Shown here piece by piece: positions 15,241 through 23,286 of a stretch of DNA of 64,000 bases. Position 1 is the stretch's first letter. Each line of letters starts with the position of its first letter. The notes under the pieces were generated by a model, which saw nothing but the letters and a program-made list of their open reading frames with translations, made no database searches and was not told the DNA's origin. Where the stretch lies: contig JAPLAJ010000053.1 of NCBI GenBank assembly GCA_026393335.1, positions 1 through 64,000 of the forward strand. Reading direction: 5' to 3'. This stretch comes from Rhodoluna sp. (GTDB taxonomy: Bacteria > Actinomycetota > Actinomycetes > Actinomycetales > Microbacteriaceae). Both the position numbers and the translations under genes were made by a program.

Positions 15241-15519
15241 TTAGTTGGTGGTATCGAAAGCTGTGTATAGCCAAGTGATGCCTGAACCAAACATCAGATC
15301 TAAGCCGAGGATGATAAGCATGACTACAGTTACGAAACCAAGAACGACTCCGGTGTAGTTACGAAGTTCGTTGAAAGTTGGTTTGTTAACCTTACGTAGC
15401 TCAGCGATTACCTGCTGAATAAAAAGAATGATGCGACCGATAGGTCCGCGTGCAGCAGCGCGACTAGCCTTTGACTTTTCAACTAAGTCTTCGGATGCCT
15501 GCTCTAGTTCTTCTGACAT
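15241..15519 (-). CDS. secE: preprotein translocase subunit SecE
   Basis: Small essential subunit of the SecYEG channel. 92 residues with a cytoplasmic amphipathic helix (FIQQVIAELRKVNKPTFNEL near 33-52) and one membrane span near 58-75 (VVLGFVTVVMLIILGLDLMF). It sits between tRNA-Trp and nusG, the usual actinobacterial position. The acidic N-terminal stretch is typical of the group. Confidence 0.97.
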   Translation of the reverse strand: MSEELEQASEDLVEKSKASRAAARGPIGRIILFIQQVIAELRKVNKPTFNELRNYTGVVLGFVTVVMLIILGLDLMFGSGITWLYTAFDTTN

Positions 15520-15579
15520 TTCTCTTCCTTCAGTTAATGCTGGTGTTACTTTTCAATATCACAAATGTGACATTGTTTG

Positions 15580-15652
15580 CAGGGCAGACAGGACTCGAAC
15601 CTGCAACCTGCGGTTTTGGAGACCGCTGCTCTACCAATTGAGCCACTGCCCT
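15580..15652 (-). tRNA. tRNA-Trp (CCA)
   Basis: A full cloverleaf can be drawn: acceptor AGGGCAG/CTGCCCT, D arm GGCTCAATTGGTAGAGC, anticodon arm CGGTCTCCAAAACCG with anticodon CCA, and TTCGAGTC in the T loop. The 3' CCA is not encoded. It lies directly upstream of secE as in other actinobacteria. Confidence 0.96.
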
Positions 15653-15796
15653 AAGGAGGCAAATGGGCACACTAATAGATTGATATCTAAAATGATTAAA
15701 TTTGCCAGATTAGGCTTGGGGCAGTTGTCAAACTACCTCTAACGAGTTTAGCCCTGAGCCCCGCTAAATGCAAAGGGAGATCCTGGTCCTTGTGTA

Positions 15797-15816
15797 GGTA
15801 ATGCATATGCATTACC
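15797..15816. promoter_or_regulatory. 20-bp perfect palindrome, probable PrlF operator
   Basis: A perfect 20-bp palindrome centred on ATGCAT-type sequence (GGTAATGCAT and its complement), directly before the antitoxin gene and covering the first in-frame ATG (15801). AbrB-fold antitoxins such as PrlF repress their own operon at such sites. TTGTGT (15790-15795) and TACCAT (15813-15818), 17 bp apart, could be a weak promoter starting near 15825. Confidence 0.6.
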
Positions 15817-15824
15817 ATCTAGCC

Positions 15825-16190
15825 ATGGATGAAAACGAACTTGAATCAAGTCTCACCGACAGGTACCAAACCACCGTCCCAGCCAGGGTCAGAAAGCTCC
15901 TTGGTCTAGGCAAGAGAGACAAATTGGAGTGGATACTCGATGAATCGGGTGGTATACGAGTTAACAAGAAGGCAGCAGAGCCAGAGCACTTTGACCCAAT
16001 CTTTGATCAATGGCTGGACTTCCTTGAAAAGGACATGCTTGATCATCCTGAACGCCTAATCCCCTTGGACGATAAATGGTACGAAGACATGGTCTTCGAA
16101 TTGTCTGGGGAAAGGGGTGTTGGCGTCCCTGGATTCCCGCCTACCTTGGCAGAATTCAGAGCTCAGCCAGACCTTCACGACGAGGACTAA
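15825..16190 (+). CDS. prlF: PrlF/SohA-type antitoxin (AbrB fold)
   Basis: Antitoxin of a PrlF-YhaV module. The swapped-hairpin AbrB domain is clear near the N terminus (DRYQTTVPARVRKLLGLGKRD). The remaining 80 acidic residues probably wrap the toxin. The frame is open from 15801, but a 20-bp operator-like palindrome covers that ATG, so ATG 15825 (121 residues) is preferred; no Shine-Dalgarno is visible there and the mRNA may be leaderless. The stop is immediately followed by the toxin ATG (TAAATG). Confidence 0.88.
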   Translation: MDENELESSLTDRYQTTVPARVRKLLGLGKRDKLEWILDESGGIRVNKKAAEPEHFDPIFDQWLDFLEKDMLDHPERLIPLDDKWYEDMVFELSGERGVGVPGFPPTLAEFRAQPDLHDED

Positions 16191-16640
16191 ATGGCTCTTG
16201 TGAACACATGGGGCTTGAGAGCCCACCCTGCATTTCTGCTAGTTCTAGGTGAGTATAAGAATCGAGTCCTTGAGTCAAGTAAAAAAGTTGGCAAAGACGC
16301 GCATCTAACCCATGACGGCAAACATCTAAAAGCATTGTTTGCGCTGATTCTCGACACCGTGCCATCAAATCCAGCTGATCCGAAATTTCGATTGGGAAAC
16401 ACTCTCGGCACTGAGTATAAGCACTGGCTTCGAGCGAAGTTCCGGCAGCAGTATCGGGTTTTCTTTAGATACAGTTCGCGAAGTCAAGCCATCGTTTATG
16501 CCTGGGCAAATGATGATAAAACACTACGGGCCTATGGATCAAAAACAGATGCCTATCAAGTGTTTAGAAAAATGCTTGAATCTGGGGAAGTTCCGAACGA
16601 CTGGGATGAGCTACTAGCTGAGTCCAAGAGACTTAGCTAA
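16191..16640 (+). CDS. yhaV: YhaV-type RNase toxin
   Basis: Toxin of the PrlF-YhaV pair, a RelE-fold ribosome-dependent RNase in the characterised family. The 149 residues show the family pattern: WGLRAHPAF near the start, a conserved IL-x-x-x-P-x-x-P segment (ILDTVPSNPADPKFRLGNTL), the basic core HWLRAKFRQQYRVFFRYSS, and the end motif WANDDKTLRAYGSKTDAYQVF. It starts directly after the antitoxin stop and overlaps the convergent aspC gene by 8 nt. The module interrupts the usual aspC-tRNA-Trp neighbourhood, so it was probably acquired. Confidence 0.9.
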   Translation: MALVNTWGLRAHPAFLLVLGEYKNRVLESSKKVGKDAHLTHDGKHLKALFALILDTVPSNPADPKFRLGNTLGTEYKHWLRAKFRQQYRVFFRYSSRSQAIVYAWANDDKTLRAYGSKTDAYQVFRKMLESGEVPNDWDELLAESKRLS

Positions 16641-17832
16641 AGAGTTTCTGAAGTCTCTGAATACCCTCGAGAAGTTGTGCATCACCTAGAGCATAAGAAA
16701 GTCTTACGTAGCCTGAAGGTCCGAAAGCTTCTCCTGGCACAAGGGCCACTTCTGCTGCATCAAGCATGTAATCACAAAGTTCGAGGCTGGTTTCAATTCT
16801 CTTGCCGCCCCACTCTTTTCCAAGTAATCCAGTGACATCTGAATAAACATAGAAAGCACCTTGAGGTGTTGGGGCAATCCAACCAGGGATCTTGTTCAGT
16901 TCATCAACTGCAATTCTTCTTCTTCTATCAAATGCATCGCGCATTGCTAGAACTTCATCCTGAGGGCCGGTTAGAGCAGCTAGTGCTGCTCGCTGGCTGA
17001 TGTTAGAAACGTTTGAGGAAAGGTGTGACTGCAGGTTAGCTGCTGCCTTCATTGCATCTAGAGGTCCAGCCATCCAGCCCAAACGCCAACCCGTCATTGC
17101 ATAGGTCTTAGCAACACCGTTGACCATGATGGTCCTGTCAGCTAGTTCAGGAACAACCTCGGTAATTGAATATGCTTTTAGACCGTCATAGGTAAGGTTC
17201 TGATAAATCTCATCAGTAACAATCCAAAGACCATTTTCATAAGCCCACTTACCAATAGCTTCAACTTGCTCACGAGAGTAAACGGCACCGGTTGGGTTAG
17301 AAGGTGAAACAAAGAGAAGAACCTTAGTTCTAGGAGTTCTTGCCTTCTCAAGCTGATCAACAGTTACTAGATATCCTTGGTCACTTCCAGAGAAGATCTC
17401 AACTGGGACTCCGCCAGCTAAATGAATAGCTTCAGGGTATGTAGTCCAGAAAGGGGTTGGCACAATAACTTCATCGCCTGGATCAAGAAGAGTTGCGAAT
17501 GCTTGGTATACAGCTTGCTTACCACCGTTAGTAACAACAACCTGTGCTGCAGTTATTTCAGTTCCTGAATCAATCTTTGTTTTGTGAGCAATGGCTTCAC
17601 GAAGTTCTGGTAAACCAACAGCTGGGGTGTAACGGTGGTTCTTAGGATCTCTAGCGGCAAGTACAGCAGCTTCAACAATGTGTTGAGGGGTTGGGAAGTC
17701 AGGTTCACCTGCTGCATAAGAAATAACCGGCTTACCAGCTGCTTGTAGAGCCTTAGCCTTAGCATCAACTTTTAGAGTGGCTGACTCTGCAATAGAGCCG
17801 ATTCGATGAGAGATTCTAGGAAATTCGTTCAC
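16633..17832 (-). CDS. aspC: aspartate aminotransferase, class I
   Basis: PLP-dependent transfer of the amino group between aspartate and 2-oxoglutarate. 399 residues, standard for the subgroup Ib enzyme. Key features are AAGEPDFPTP (40-49), SPSNPTGAV (176-184), D207-Y210 in VTDEIYQNL, the PLP lysine K242 in VNGVAKTYAMTGWR, and the C-terminal R in GYVRLSYA. In actinobacteria this gene often lies by tRNA-Trp/secE, as here, apart from the inserted toxin-antitoxin pair. Confidence 0.92.
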   Translation of the reverse strand: MNEFPRISHRIGSIAESATLKVDAKAKALQAAGKPVISYAAGEPDFPTPQHIVEAAVLAARDPKNHRYTPAVGLPELREAIAHKTKIDSGTEITAAQVVVTNGGKQAVYQAFATLLDPGDEVIVPTPFWTTYPEAIHLAGGVPVEIFSGSDQGYLVTVDQLEKARTPRTKVLLFVSPSNPTGAVYSREQVEAIGKWAYENGLWIVTDEIYQNLTYDGLKAYSITEVVPELADRTIMVNGVAKTYAMTGWRLGWMAGPLDAMKAAANLQSHLSSNVSNISQRAALAALTGPQDEVLAMRDAFDRRRRIAVDELNKIPGWIAPTPQGAFYVYSDVTGLLGKEWGGKRIETSLELCDYMLDAAEVALVPGEAFGPSGYVRLSYALGDAQLLEGIQRLQKLFS

Positions 17833-17888
17833 AGCCTAAGCCTACCTAAACCTCTTCAGCGGAGAGTTAGCCCAGTATCCTAAAAGAC

Positions 17889-18494
17889 ATGACCGCCATA
17901 CTGCCAGGATTCTTAACTGGACTATCGCTGATAGTTGCTATAGGCGCTCAGAATGCTTTTGTCCTAAGGCAAGGCCTGCTCAGAAAGCATGTGCTACCTA
18001 TAGTTCTTATCTGCGCCATCAGTGATGCAACCCTAATCATCTTGGGTGTCCTTGGTTTAGGCGCTCTAATCTCTGCACTACCTTGGCTGCTTGAAGTTAT
18101 TAGGTGGGTGGGTGTGGCCTTCCTAGTTTGGTATGGGTCGACTTCACTGAAGAGGTTTATGAAGAATGAATCCCTGAAGGCTGCCGAAGCTGGTTCCGGG
18201 AATCTGAAGCAGACAGTGCTGACAACTCTTGCCCTAACGTTTTTGAACCCTCATGTGTACTTAGACACAGTCATCTTTATTGGTGGCATCGCTAACCAGT
18301 TTGGTGATCAGAAGTGGATGTTTGTCATTGGTGCTGTAACAGCAAGTTTCATCTGGTTCTTTGGTTTAGGTTTTGGTGCAAGCAAGGCATCGGTAGTAAT
18401 GAGTAGGCCAACGTTCTGGAAAATACTGGATGTGTTTATTGCTGCAGTTATGTTCAGCTTGGCAATCACTCTTGCTGTAGCGAAACTTAGTTAG
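17889..18494 (+). CDS. LysE/ArgO family amino acid exporter
   Basis: Membrane exporter for lysine or arginine, 201 residues with about six membrane spans. The family signature GLSLIVAIGAQNAFVLRQGL is at residues 11-30. The later FLNPHVYLDTVIFIGG stretch matches the second half of LysE. Divergent from aspC with a 56-nt gap; the stop overlaps the murB stop by 4 nt. The exact substrate is not clear. Confidence 0.9.
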   Translation: MTAILPGFLTGLSLIVAIGAQNAFVLRQGLLRKHVLPIVLICAISDATLIILGVLGLGALISALPWLLEVIRWVGVAFLVWYGSTSLKRFMKNESLKAAEAGSGNLKQTVLTTLALTFLNPHVYLDTVIFIGGIANQFGDQKWMFVIGAVTASFIWFFGLGFGASKASVVMSRPTFWKILDVFIAAVMFSLAITLAVAKLS

Positions 18495-19462
18495 AAGCCA
18501 ATCAGATTTGGTTCTGGAACTAAATTGATTCCAAACTTATTTGATACCTGAGTCTGAATGTATCTAGCCAGTTCAGTTACTTCCTTTGCTGTTGCATCTC
18601 CCCTATTAGTAATTGCAAGAGCATGCTTAGAAGAGATAGCTGCTTTGGAGCCAGGCAAACTAAATCCTTTGTGAATTCCTGATTGCTCAATCAGCCATGC
18701 AGCGCTGAGTTTGACTGTCATTCCATCATCTGCTTCGGTTGGCCACTGCGGTGCATCAAGAGGTAATGTCTTGGCAAAACTTTCAGACACGATTGGGTTA
18801 GTAAAGAACGATCCACAAGACCAAGTGTCATGATCTTTATCCTCTAAGACCATTCCCTTAGCTGACCTTTGACCAATAACTTCTTCAACTCTTGCTTCTA
18901 GTAGTTCATTGTGAGCTGCAGGTAGATCTGTGAAGAATTGGAATTCAACCCAAGTGATTAGTCCTTGTTTACCCTGTTTGAAGATGCTGTCACGATATCC
19001 AAAACCGCAATCAGTCTTTGACATGATTTGTAACTCGCCTGTATTGAAATCTAGAAACTCTAGCGAGTGTAGAGTGAGTGATAGCTCTTGACCATAAGCA
19101 CCGATGTTTTGAATAGGTGCAGCACCAACGGTTCCTGGAATTCCAGCAAGAGATTCAATGCCTGCTAAACCTTGCTTAGCAGTATGAACGACAAAGTCAT
19201 TCCAGTTCTCTCCTGCTTGAACTCTTACTCGACCTTGACCTTTGTATTCAACACCCAGGTTTCGAACCAAAATAACTTCAAGACCTGGAAGTTCATCAGC
19301 TGCAACAAGATTGGATCCACCACCAAGGACTAACCAGTTATCTGTTCTTGCCCAAACATCTTTAGCAATAGAAATCAGTTCATCTCTGCTATTAGCCACA
19401 TGGATACGCTCAGGCTTACCACCAACATGAATGGTGGTTAGTTCACTAAGCGGTTGAGTCAT
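18491..19462 (-). CDS. murB: UDP-N-acetylenolpyruvoylglucosamine reductase
   Basis: Reduces UDP-GlcNAc-enolpyruvate to UDP-MurNAc with NADPH and FAD in peptidoglycan synthesis. FAD-binding features WLVLGGGSNLV (near 43-53) and LAGIPGTVGAAPIQNIGAYG (about 104-123), plus GYRDSIFK, are present and 323 residues fits the type I form. Its ATG overlaps the hadB stop by 4 nt, giving a hadA-hadB-murB operon. Confidence 0.96.
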   Translation of the reverse strand: MTQPLSELTTIHVGGKPERIHVANSRDELISIAKDVWARTDNWLVLGGGSNLVAADELPGLEVILVRNLGVEYKGQGRVRVQAGENWNDFVVHTAKQGLAGIESLAGIPGTVGAAPIQNIGAYGQELSLTLHSLEFLDFNTGELQIMSKTDCGFGYRDSIFKQGKQGLITWVEFQFFTDLPAAHNELLEARVEEVIGQRSAKGMVLEDKDHDTWSCGSFFTNPIVSESFAKTLPLDAPQWPTEADDGMTVKLSAAWLIEQSGIHKGFSLPGSKAAISSKHALAITNRGDATAKEVTELARYIQTQVSNKFGINLVPEPNLIGF

Positions 19463-19881
19463 AACTTGATAACTGCTTGAGCTTTACCTAGAACTGCTAG
19501 TTCAGCAGAGCTAGCACTTAGATCAATACGAACGGTGTTGTTCTCTAAATCAATAGCTCCAACTTTGCCGATTACTAAAACATCAGCACCAGTATTGGCA
19601 TCAACAAAAACAGGCTTAGTGAATCTAACCCCGTAGTCAATAACTTTGCCAGCATCGCCAACCCAGTTAACTGCCACCTGAACTGCAGCTCCCATAGTTA
19701 GCATGCCGTGAGCAAGTACACCATCTAAGCCAACAGATTTAGCGAAATCATCACGGTAGTGAATTGGATTGAAATCTCCTGAAGCTCCCGCATATCTAAC
19801 TAGGGAATCACGAGTGAAGTGAAAAGTGTGACTGCCTATCTCTTGGCCAACTTCTAGAGAAGCGATATTGATGTGAGTCAT
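19459..19881 (-). CDS. hadB: MaoC-type (3R)-hydroxyacyl dehydratase subunit, HadB-like
   Basis: Hot-dog-fold dehydratase that removes water from (3R)-hydroxyacyl intermediates. The catalytic hydratase motif is present near residues 37-58 (D-x-N-P-I-H and the GVLAHGMLTMG helix). 140 residues. In mycobacteria HadB is the catalytic partner of HadA in fatty-acid synthase II. It overlaps hadA by 1 nt and murB by 4 nt. The gene order hadA-hadB near tRNA-Trp/secE/nusG is conserved in actinobacteria. Confidence 0.88.
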   Translation of the reverse strand: MTHINIASLEVGQEIGSHTFHFTRDSLVRYAGASGDFNPIHYRDDFAKSVGLDGVLAHGMLTMGAAVQVAVNWVGDAGKVIDYGVRFTKPVFVDANTGADVLVIGKVGAIDLENNTVRIDLSASSAELAVLGKAQAVIKL

Positions 19882-20321
19882 TATTCGCCCCTGACTACAA
19901 GAGTGCTGATTGCTGTACAGACCAGGTCCTTGTTTCTATCAAAGATTTCAGTGTTGAAAGTAATCATTGAATGAGCACCAAGGGATTTCACAGACGCAAC
20001 TTCAAGAATTGAAGTTAGTTCATCCCAAGCCACTATCGGCCGTGTGTGAATAAACCTTTGGTCGCCATGGACAACTCTTGAGAAATCAATATCTGCCTCA
20101 GGGTCCGATAGCACTGCTGGTAATGACCTCTCTTGGATAAGAACTGCAAATGTAGGGGGAGCTACTAGATCTGGATAGCCAGCTGCCTGGGCTGCGAAAA
20201 GATCGTGGTTGATTGGGTTGGTCGAGAAGACGGCATTAGCGAATTCTCTTACCTTTTCACGCCCAACTAAATAGGGGGCTGTTTCTGGGTATTTCTTACC
20301 CTGCACATTTGGATTGACCAT
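19881..20321 (-). CDS. hadA: MaoC-like dehydratase N-terminal-type subunit, HadA-like
   Basis: Partner of HadB, 146 residues, N-terminal half-type MaoC domain (AAPYLVGREKVREFANAVF, then NPINHDLFAAQAAGYPDLVA). This subunit normally holds the substrate while HadB is catalytic. In the ancestral neighbourhood rpmG (L33) often lies between the tRNAs and hadA; here only about 40 nt separate hadA from tRNA-Met, with no rpmG. Confidence 0.85.
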   Translation of the reverse strand: MVNPNVQGKKYPETAPYLVGREKVREFANAVFSTNPINHDLFAAQAAGYPDLVAPPTFAVLIQERSLPAVLSDPEADIDFSRVVHGDQRFIHTRPIVAWDELTSILEVASVKSLGAHSMITFNTEIFDRNKDLVCTAISTLVVRGE

Positions 20322-20360
20322 GAGTCAAGTTTCGCAGATATTCTGCCCAAAAGGACTTGG

Positions 20361-20434
20361 TAGCGGGAGCGGGACTTGAACCCGCGACACCACGATTATG
20401 AGTCGTGTGCTCTAACCACCTGAGCTACCCCGCC
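20361..20434 (-). tRNA. tRNA-Met (CAT, elongator type)
   Basis: Complete cloverleaf: acceptor GGCGGGG with TCCCGCT, D arm GCTCAGGTGGTTAGAGC, anticodon loop CTCATAA (anticodon CAT), T arm GCGGGTTCAAGTCCCGC. An encoded CCA follows at 20358-20360. The sequence fits elongator tRNA-Met rather than initiator or tRNA-Ile2, though lysidine modification cannot be excluded. Confidence 0.95.
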
Positions 20435-20438
20435 GCAG

Positions 20439-20510
<72 letters not shown>

Positions 20511-20578
20511 GTGACTGCCTTGATTAACAGGCTTAGGCACCAGTCGAGATTACCACCTAGGCAATGCATAGGCAAACT

Positions 20579-22429
20579 TTATGAGTTCGCTGGTAAGCGC
20601 CAAATGTTGATGGCTAGGGCTTCGCTAGGCAGAATGGCATTAGATCCTTCGAAGCGAATCTTGGCCCCTCCAAAGAGGTTCTCCGCTTGTTTTAGCCCAT
20701 TGATGGACTCGATAGGGATTGCGGCGTTCTTCTCAGATCCGCGACTAGCAACTACCAAAATGCTCTGTTTTTTGTTCTCGCGAACATAAGCGATCAGTTC
20801 ATCAGAGACGTAAACAAACCTCATTGAACCATCATGCAAAGCACTATTATCTTTACGGATCTTCGCAAAAGCCTGGTAGTCGGCCAACATGGTTAGGTCA
20901 TTTGGTCGTTCGTTGTTCCAAGGGATAGGTGTTCTTGACTCCTCACCGTTACCGCCGTCAAGGCCAAATTCATCTCCAGCCCAGATAACCGGCATGCCTG
21001 GAAAAGTGAACTGCATGCCAGCAGCAACTCGCTGAGCGCCTGGAATAGTAAAGGACTTGAATCTAGGGATGTCGTGAGTATCCAAAGGATTCATGTTATG
21101 TAATCGCACATGCCACGGGAAACCGGCTGCAAAATCTAGGTGCTGTTTCACCATTTCTGTTCCGGTGATCTTGGTTCTACCAATACCTAAGAAGCCTGCT
21201 TCTGCTTTGACATCGGTGTTATAGAACCAGCGCCAAACCGGCTTTGTGAAGTTGTAGTAGGTCATAGCCCCGTGCCAGCCTTCACCTTGAATTTGGTAGG
21301 CAGCGTCTCCAGTGTACTCACCTAGAAGAATTGTGTTCTTGTTTATCTTCTGCATAGATTCACGAATAAGAACCTGAAGCTCCATATACATGTCTTCTTC
21401 ACGGATACGGCCAGTCATGTTCGAAACATCGATACGCCAACCATCCATGTTAAAAGGTTTCTTAATCCACCTTGCAACAATGGAGTTCTTCCCAGAAATG
21501 AATTTCTTTCTAAGTTCCTTCGAATTCCAATTGAACTTAGGAAGGGATGGAACACCAAACCAGGCGTCATAGTCTTTGTTTTTATTACTGAAGTAGTAGA
21601 ACTCAGATTCCTTAGCGCCAGGCTTCTTATAGGCAGCTTTGAACCATTCATGAGAATTGCCAGAGTGATTGCTGGTGAGGTCTCCGATTACTTTGAAACC
21701 TTTTTTATGAGCTGCTTCAACAAGTTGAATAAGTGCCTTGTCTCCGCCAAGAAGTGGGTCGACTTCAGCAAAACTACTCGCGTCATACCTGTGATTCGAT
21801 CGAGCTGGGAAAACTGGTGTCAAATAAATCAAAGTCACCCCAAGATCTTTTAGATGATCTAAGTGCTCGGTAATTCCGTAGATGTCCCCGCCGAAAAACT
21901 GTTCACTCGTGCCAGGACCTGTTGCAGTTACCTTATCGCCCCAACCTTTAGGGATAGCCCACTGAGGTGTCTTATGTTTATCTGCATGCGAAGATCTCGC
22001 GAAACGATCGGGAAAGATCTGATACATCACTGCACTCTTACCCCAGTCAGGAGCAGAGGAGAAAGTATTGATTCTGAAATCCTCAACATCAGGCTGTTCC
22101 AAGACGCTGATGCCCCTAGCGTTTAGCCAATAACTTGAACCATCCACCATTTCAATAAACCATCGATAGTTCATGTATGGGTTATGCATCACTATTTCTG
22201 ATTCAAACCAAGACCAACCATTTGCAGAAGAAAGCAGTTTTGCCGGTGGAGTTGGGAAAGCTTCGCCTGATTCACTGAAGCGAACTCGAACAGATTTAAC
22301 CTTGCCGAAGCTCTTGTGAATGCGGATGCGTAGCTTTACTTTCTCAAGTAACTTCGGTTTCTGATTAGGAACATACAAAGCCGAACCATCATGATGTGGC
22401 TGCAAAGCTAGAGGCAGGTTTAGGGCCAC
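20579..22429 (-). CDS. GH13 cyclomaltodextrinase / maltogenic amylase-like enzyme
   Basis: Hydrolyses maltodextrins or cyclodextrins. An N-terminal beta domain of about 125 residues (CBM34-like) precedes the GH13 barrel: VMYQIFPDRFA, then GVTLIYLTPVFP, GDLTSNHSG, the nucleophile D in NMDGWRIDVSN, the acid/base E in ILLGEYTGD, and the transition-state D in NPLDTHDIPRF. Length 616 is close to neopullulanase-type enzymes. There is no signal peptide, so it acts in the cytoplasm on imported sugar. Its GTG start shares a G with the malG stop (TAGTG), so it is the last gene of the malE-malF-malG operon. Confidence 0.9.
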   Translation of the reverse strand: MALNLPLALQPHHDGSALYVPNQKPKLLEKVKLRIRIHKSFGKVKSVRVRFSESGEAFPTPPAKLLSSANGWSWFESEIVMHNPYMNYRWFIEMVDGSSYWLNARGISVLEQPDVEDFRINTFSSAPDWGKSAVMYQIFPDRFARSSHADKHKTPQWAIPKGWGDKVTATGPGTSEQFFGGDIYGITEHLDHLKDLGVTLIYLTPVFPARSNHRYDASSFAEVDPLLGGDKALIQLVEAAHKKGFKVIGDLTSNHSGNSHEWFKAAYKKPGAKESEFYYFSNKNKDYDAWFGVPSLPKFNWNSKELRKKFISGKNSIVARWIKKPFNMDGWRIDVSNMTGRIREEDMYMELQVLIRESMQKINKNTILLGEYTGDAAYQIQGEGWHGAMTYYNFTKPVWRWFYNTDVKAEAGFLGIGRTKITGTEMVKQHLDFAAGFPWHVRLHNMNPLDTHDIPRFKSFTIPGAQRVAAGMQFTFPGMPVIWAGDEFGLDGGNGEESRTPIPWNNERPNDLTMLADYQAFAKIRKDNSALHDGSMRFVYVSDELIAYVRENKKQSILVVASRGSEKNAAIPIESINGLKQAENLFGGAKIRFEGSNAILPSEALAINIWRLPANS

Positions 22430-23286
22430 TAGCCTTTCACCGCACCAGCGGTTAGACCGTTAATGATGTACTTCTGCAGAGACAAGAACAGAATCACGAT
22501 TGGCAAAGAAGTCAACAAAGAACCAGCTGCGAATGGGCCCCAGTTAGTTTCGAATTGTCCGCCGATGAAAGCACGTAAACCGACAGCAACTGTTTGCTGA
22601 CTCGGATCAGTAAGGAACAGGGCTGCAAGAATGTACTCGTTGAAAATACCAATGAAGGTAAGCAAACAAACGACAGCCAAAACTGGTGATGCCAGAGGCA
22701 TGAATATTCTCCAGTAAATCTGCATTGGGCTTGCTCCATCAACGCGAGCGGCTTCATCTAGTTCGATTGGAATCGAGTCCACGAATCCCTTCAACAGCCA
22801 AATGTTTACACCCATAGCTCCACCCAGATAAACAAGGATAAGTCCACCGATGGTGCCTAGTCCTAGGCCGGGTGCAAAAATTTGCACCCTCTCCATGATT
22901 GAATAAACGGCCGCCAGTGCTAGGACTGAAGGGAACATCTGAATCAATAGCAAAAGTTGAATTGAACCTTTCTTGCCCTTGAAGCGAAGGCGACTGAAGG
23001 CGAATGCAGAAGCTGCACCAACGAATACAGAAAGCACTGAAACAATCAATGAGATCACAACTGAGTTAGACATCCAGGTATAGAAGGGAATCAGTGGATT
23101 GCTTAGCAATTCGTCAAAGTTTGACAGCGAGAAGCCGGTAGGTAAGAATGAGCCGACCTGCAAGGAAGTTGTTTTCTTGAACGAGGTCAGAACGATCATG
23201 TAAAGCGGGAAAAGTGCAAAGAAGCAAGCTGCCCACGCTACAGTATGACGCCAGCCTTTTGTGGTAAACCACTTAACGAAAATCAT
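22429..23286 (-). CDS. malG: maltodextrin ABC transporter permease MalG
   Basis: Second inner-membrane subunit of a carbohydrate ABC importer, 285 residues with six expected spans. The EAA loop that contacts the ATPase is present near residues 175-195 (ELDEAARVDGASPMQIYWRI). It overlaps malF by 4 nt (ATGA). No ATPase gene is nearby; a shared MsiK-type ATPase encoded elsewhere would be usual in actinobacteria. Confidence 0.9.
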   Translation of the reverse strand: MIFVKWFTTKGWRHTVAWAACFFALFPLYMIVLTSFKKTTSLQVGSFLPTGFSLSNFDELLSNPLIPFYTWMSNSVVISLIVSVLSVFVGAASAFAFSRLRFKGKKGSIQLLLLIQMFPSVLALAAVYSIMERVQIFAPGLGLGTIGGLILVYLGGAMGVNIWLLKGFVDSIPIELDEAARVDGASPMQIYWRIFMPLASPVLAVVCLLTFIGIFNEYILAALFLTDPSQQTVAVGLRAFIGGQFETNWGPFAAGSLLTSLPIVILFLSLQKYIINGLTAGAVKG

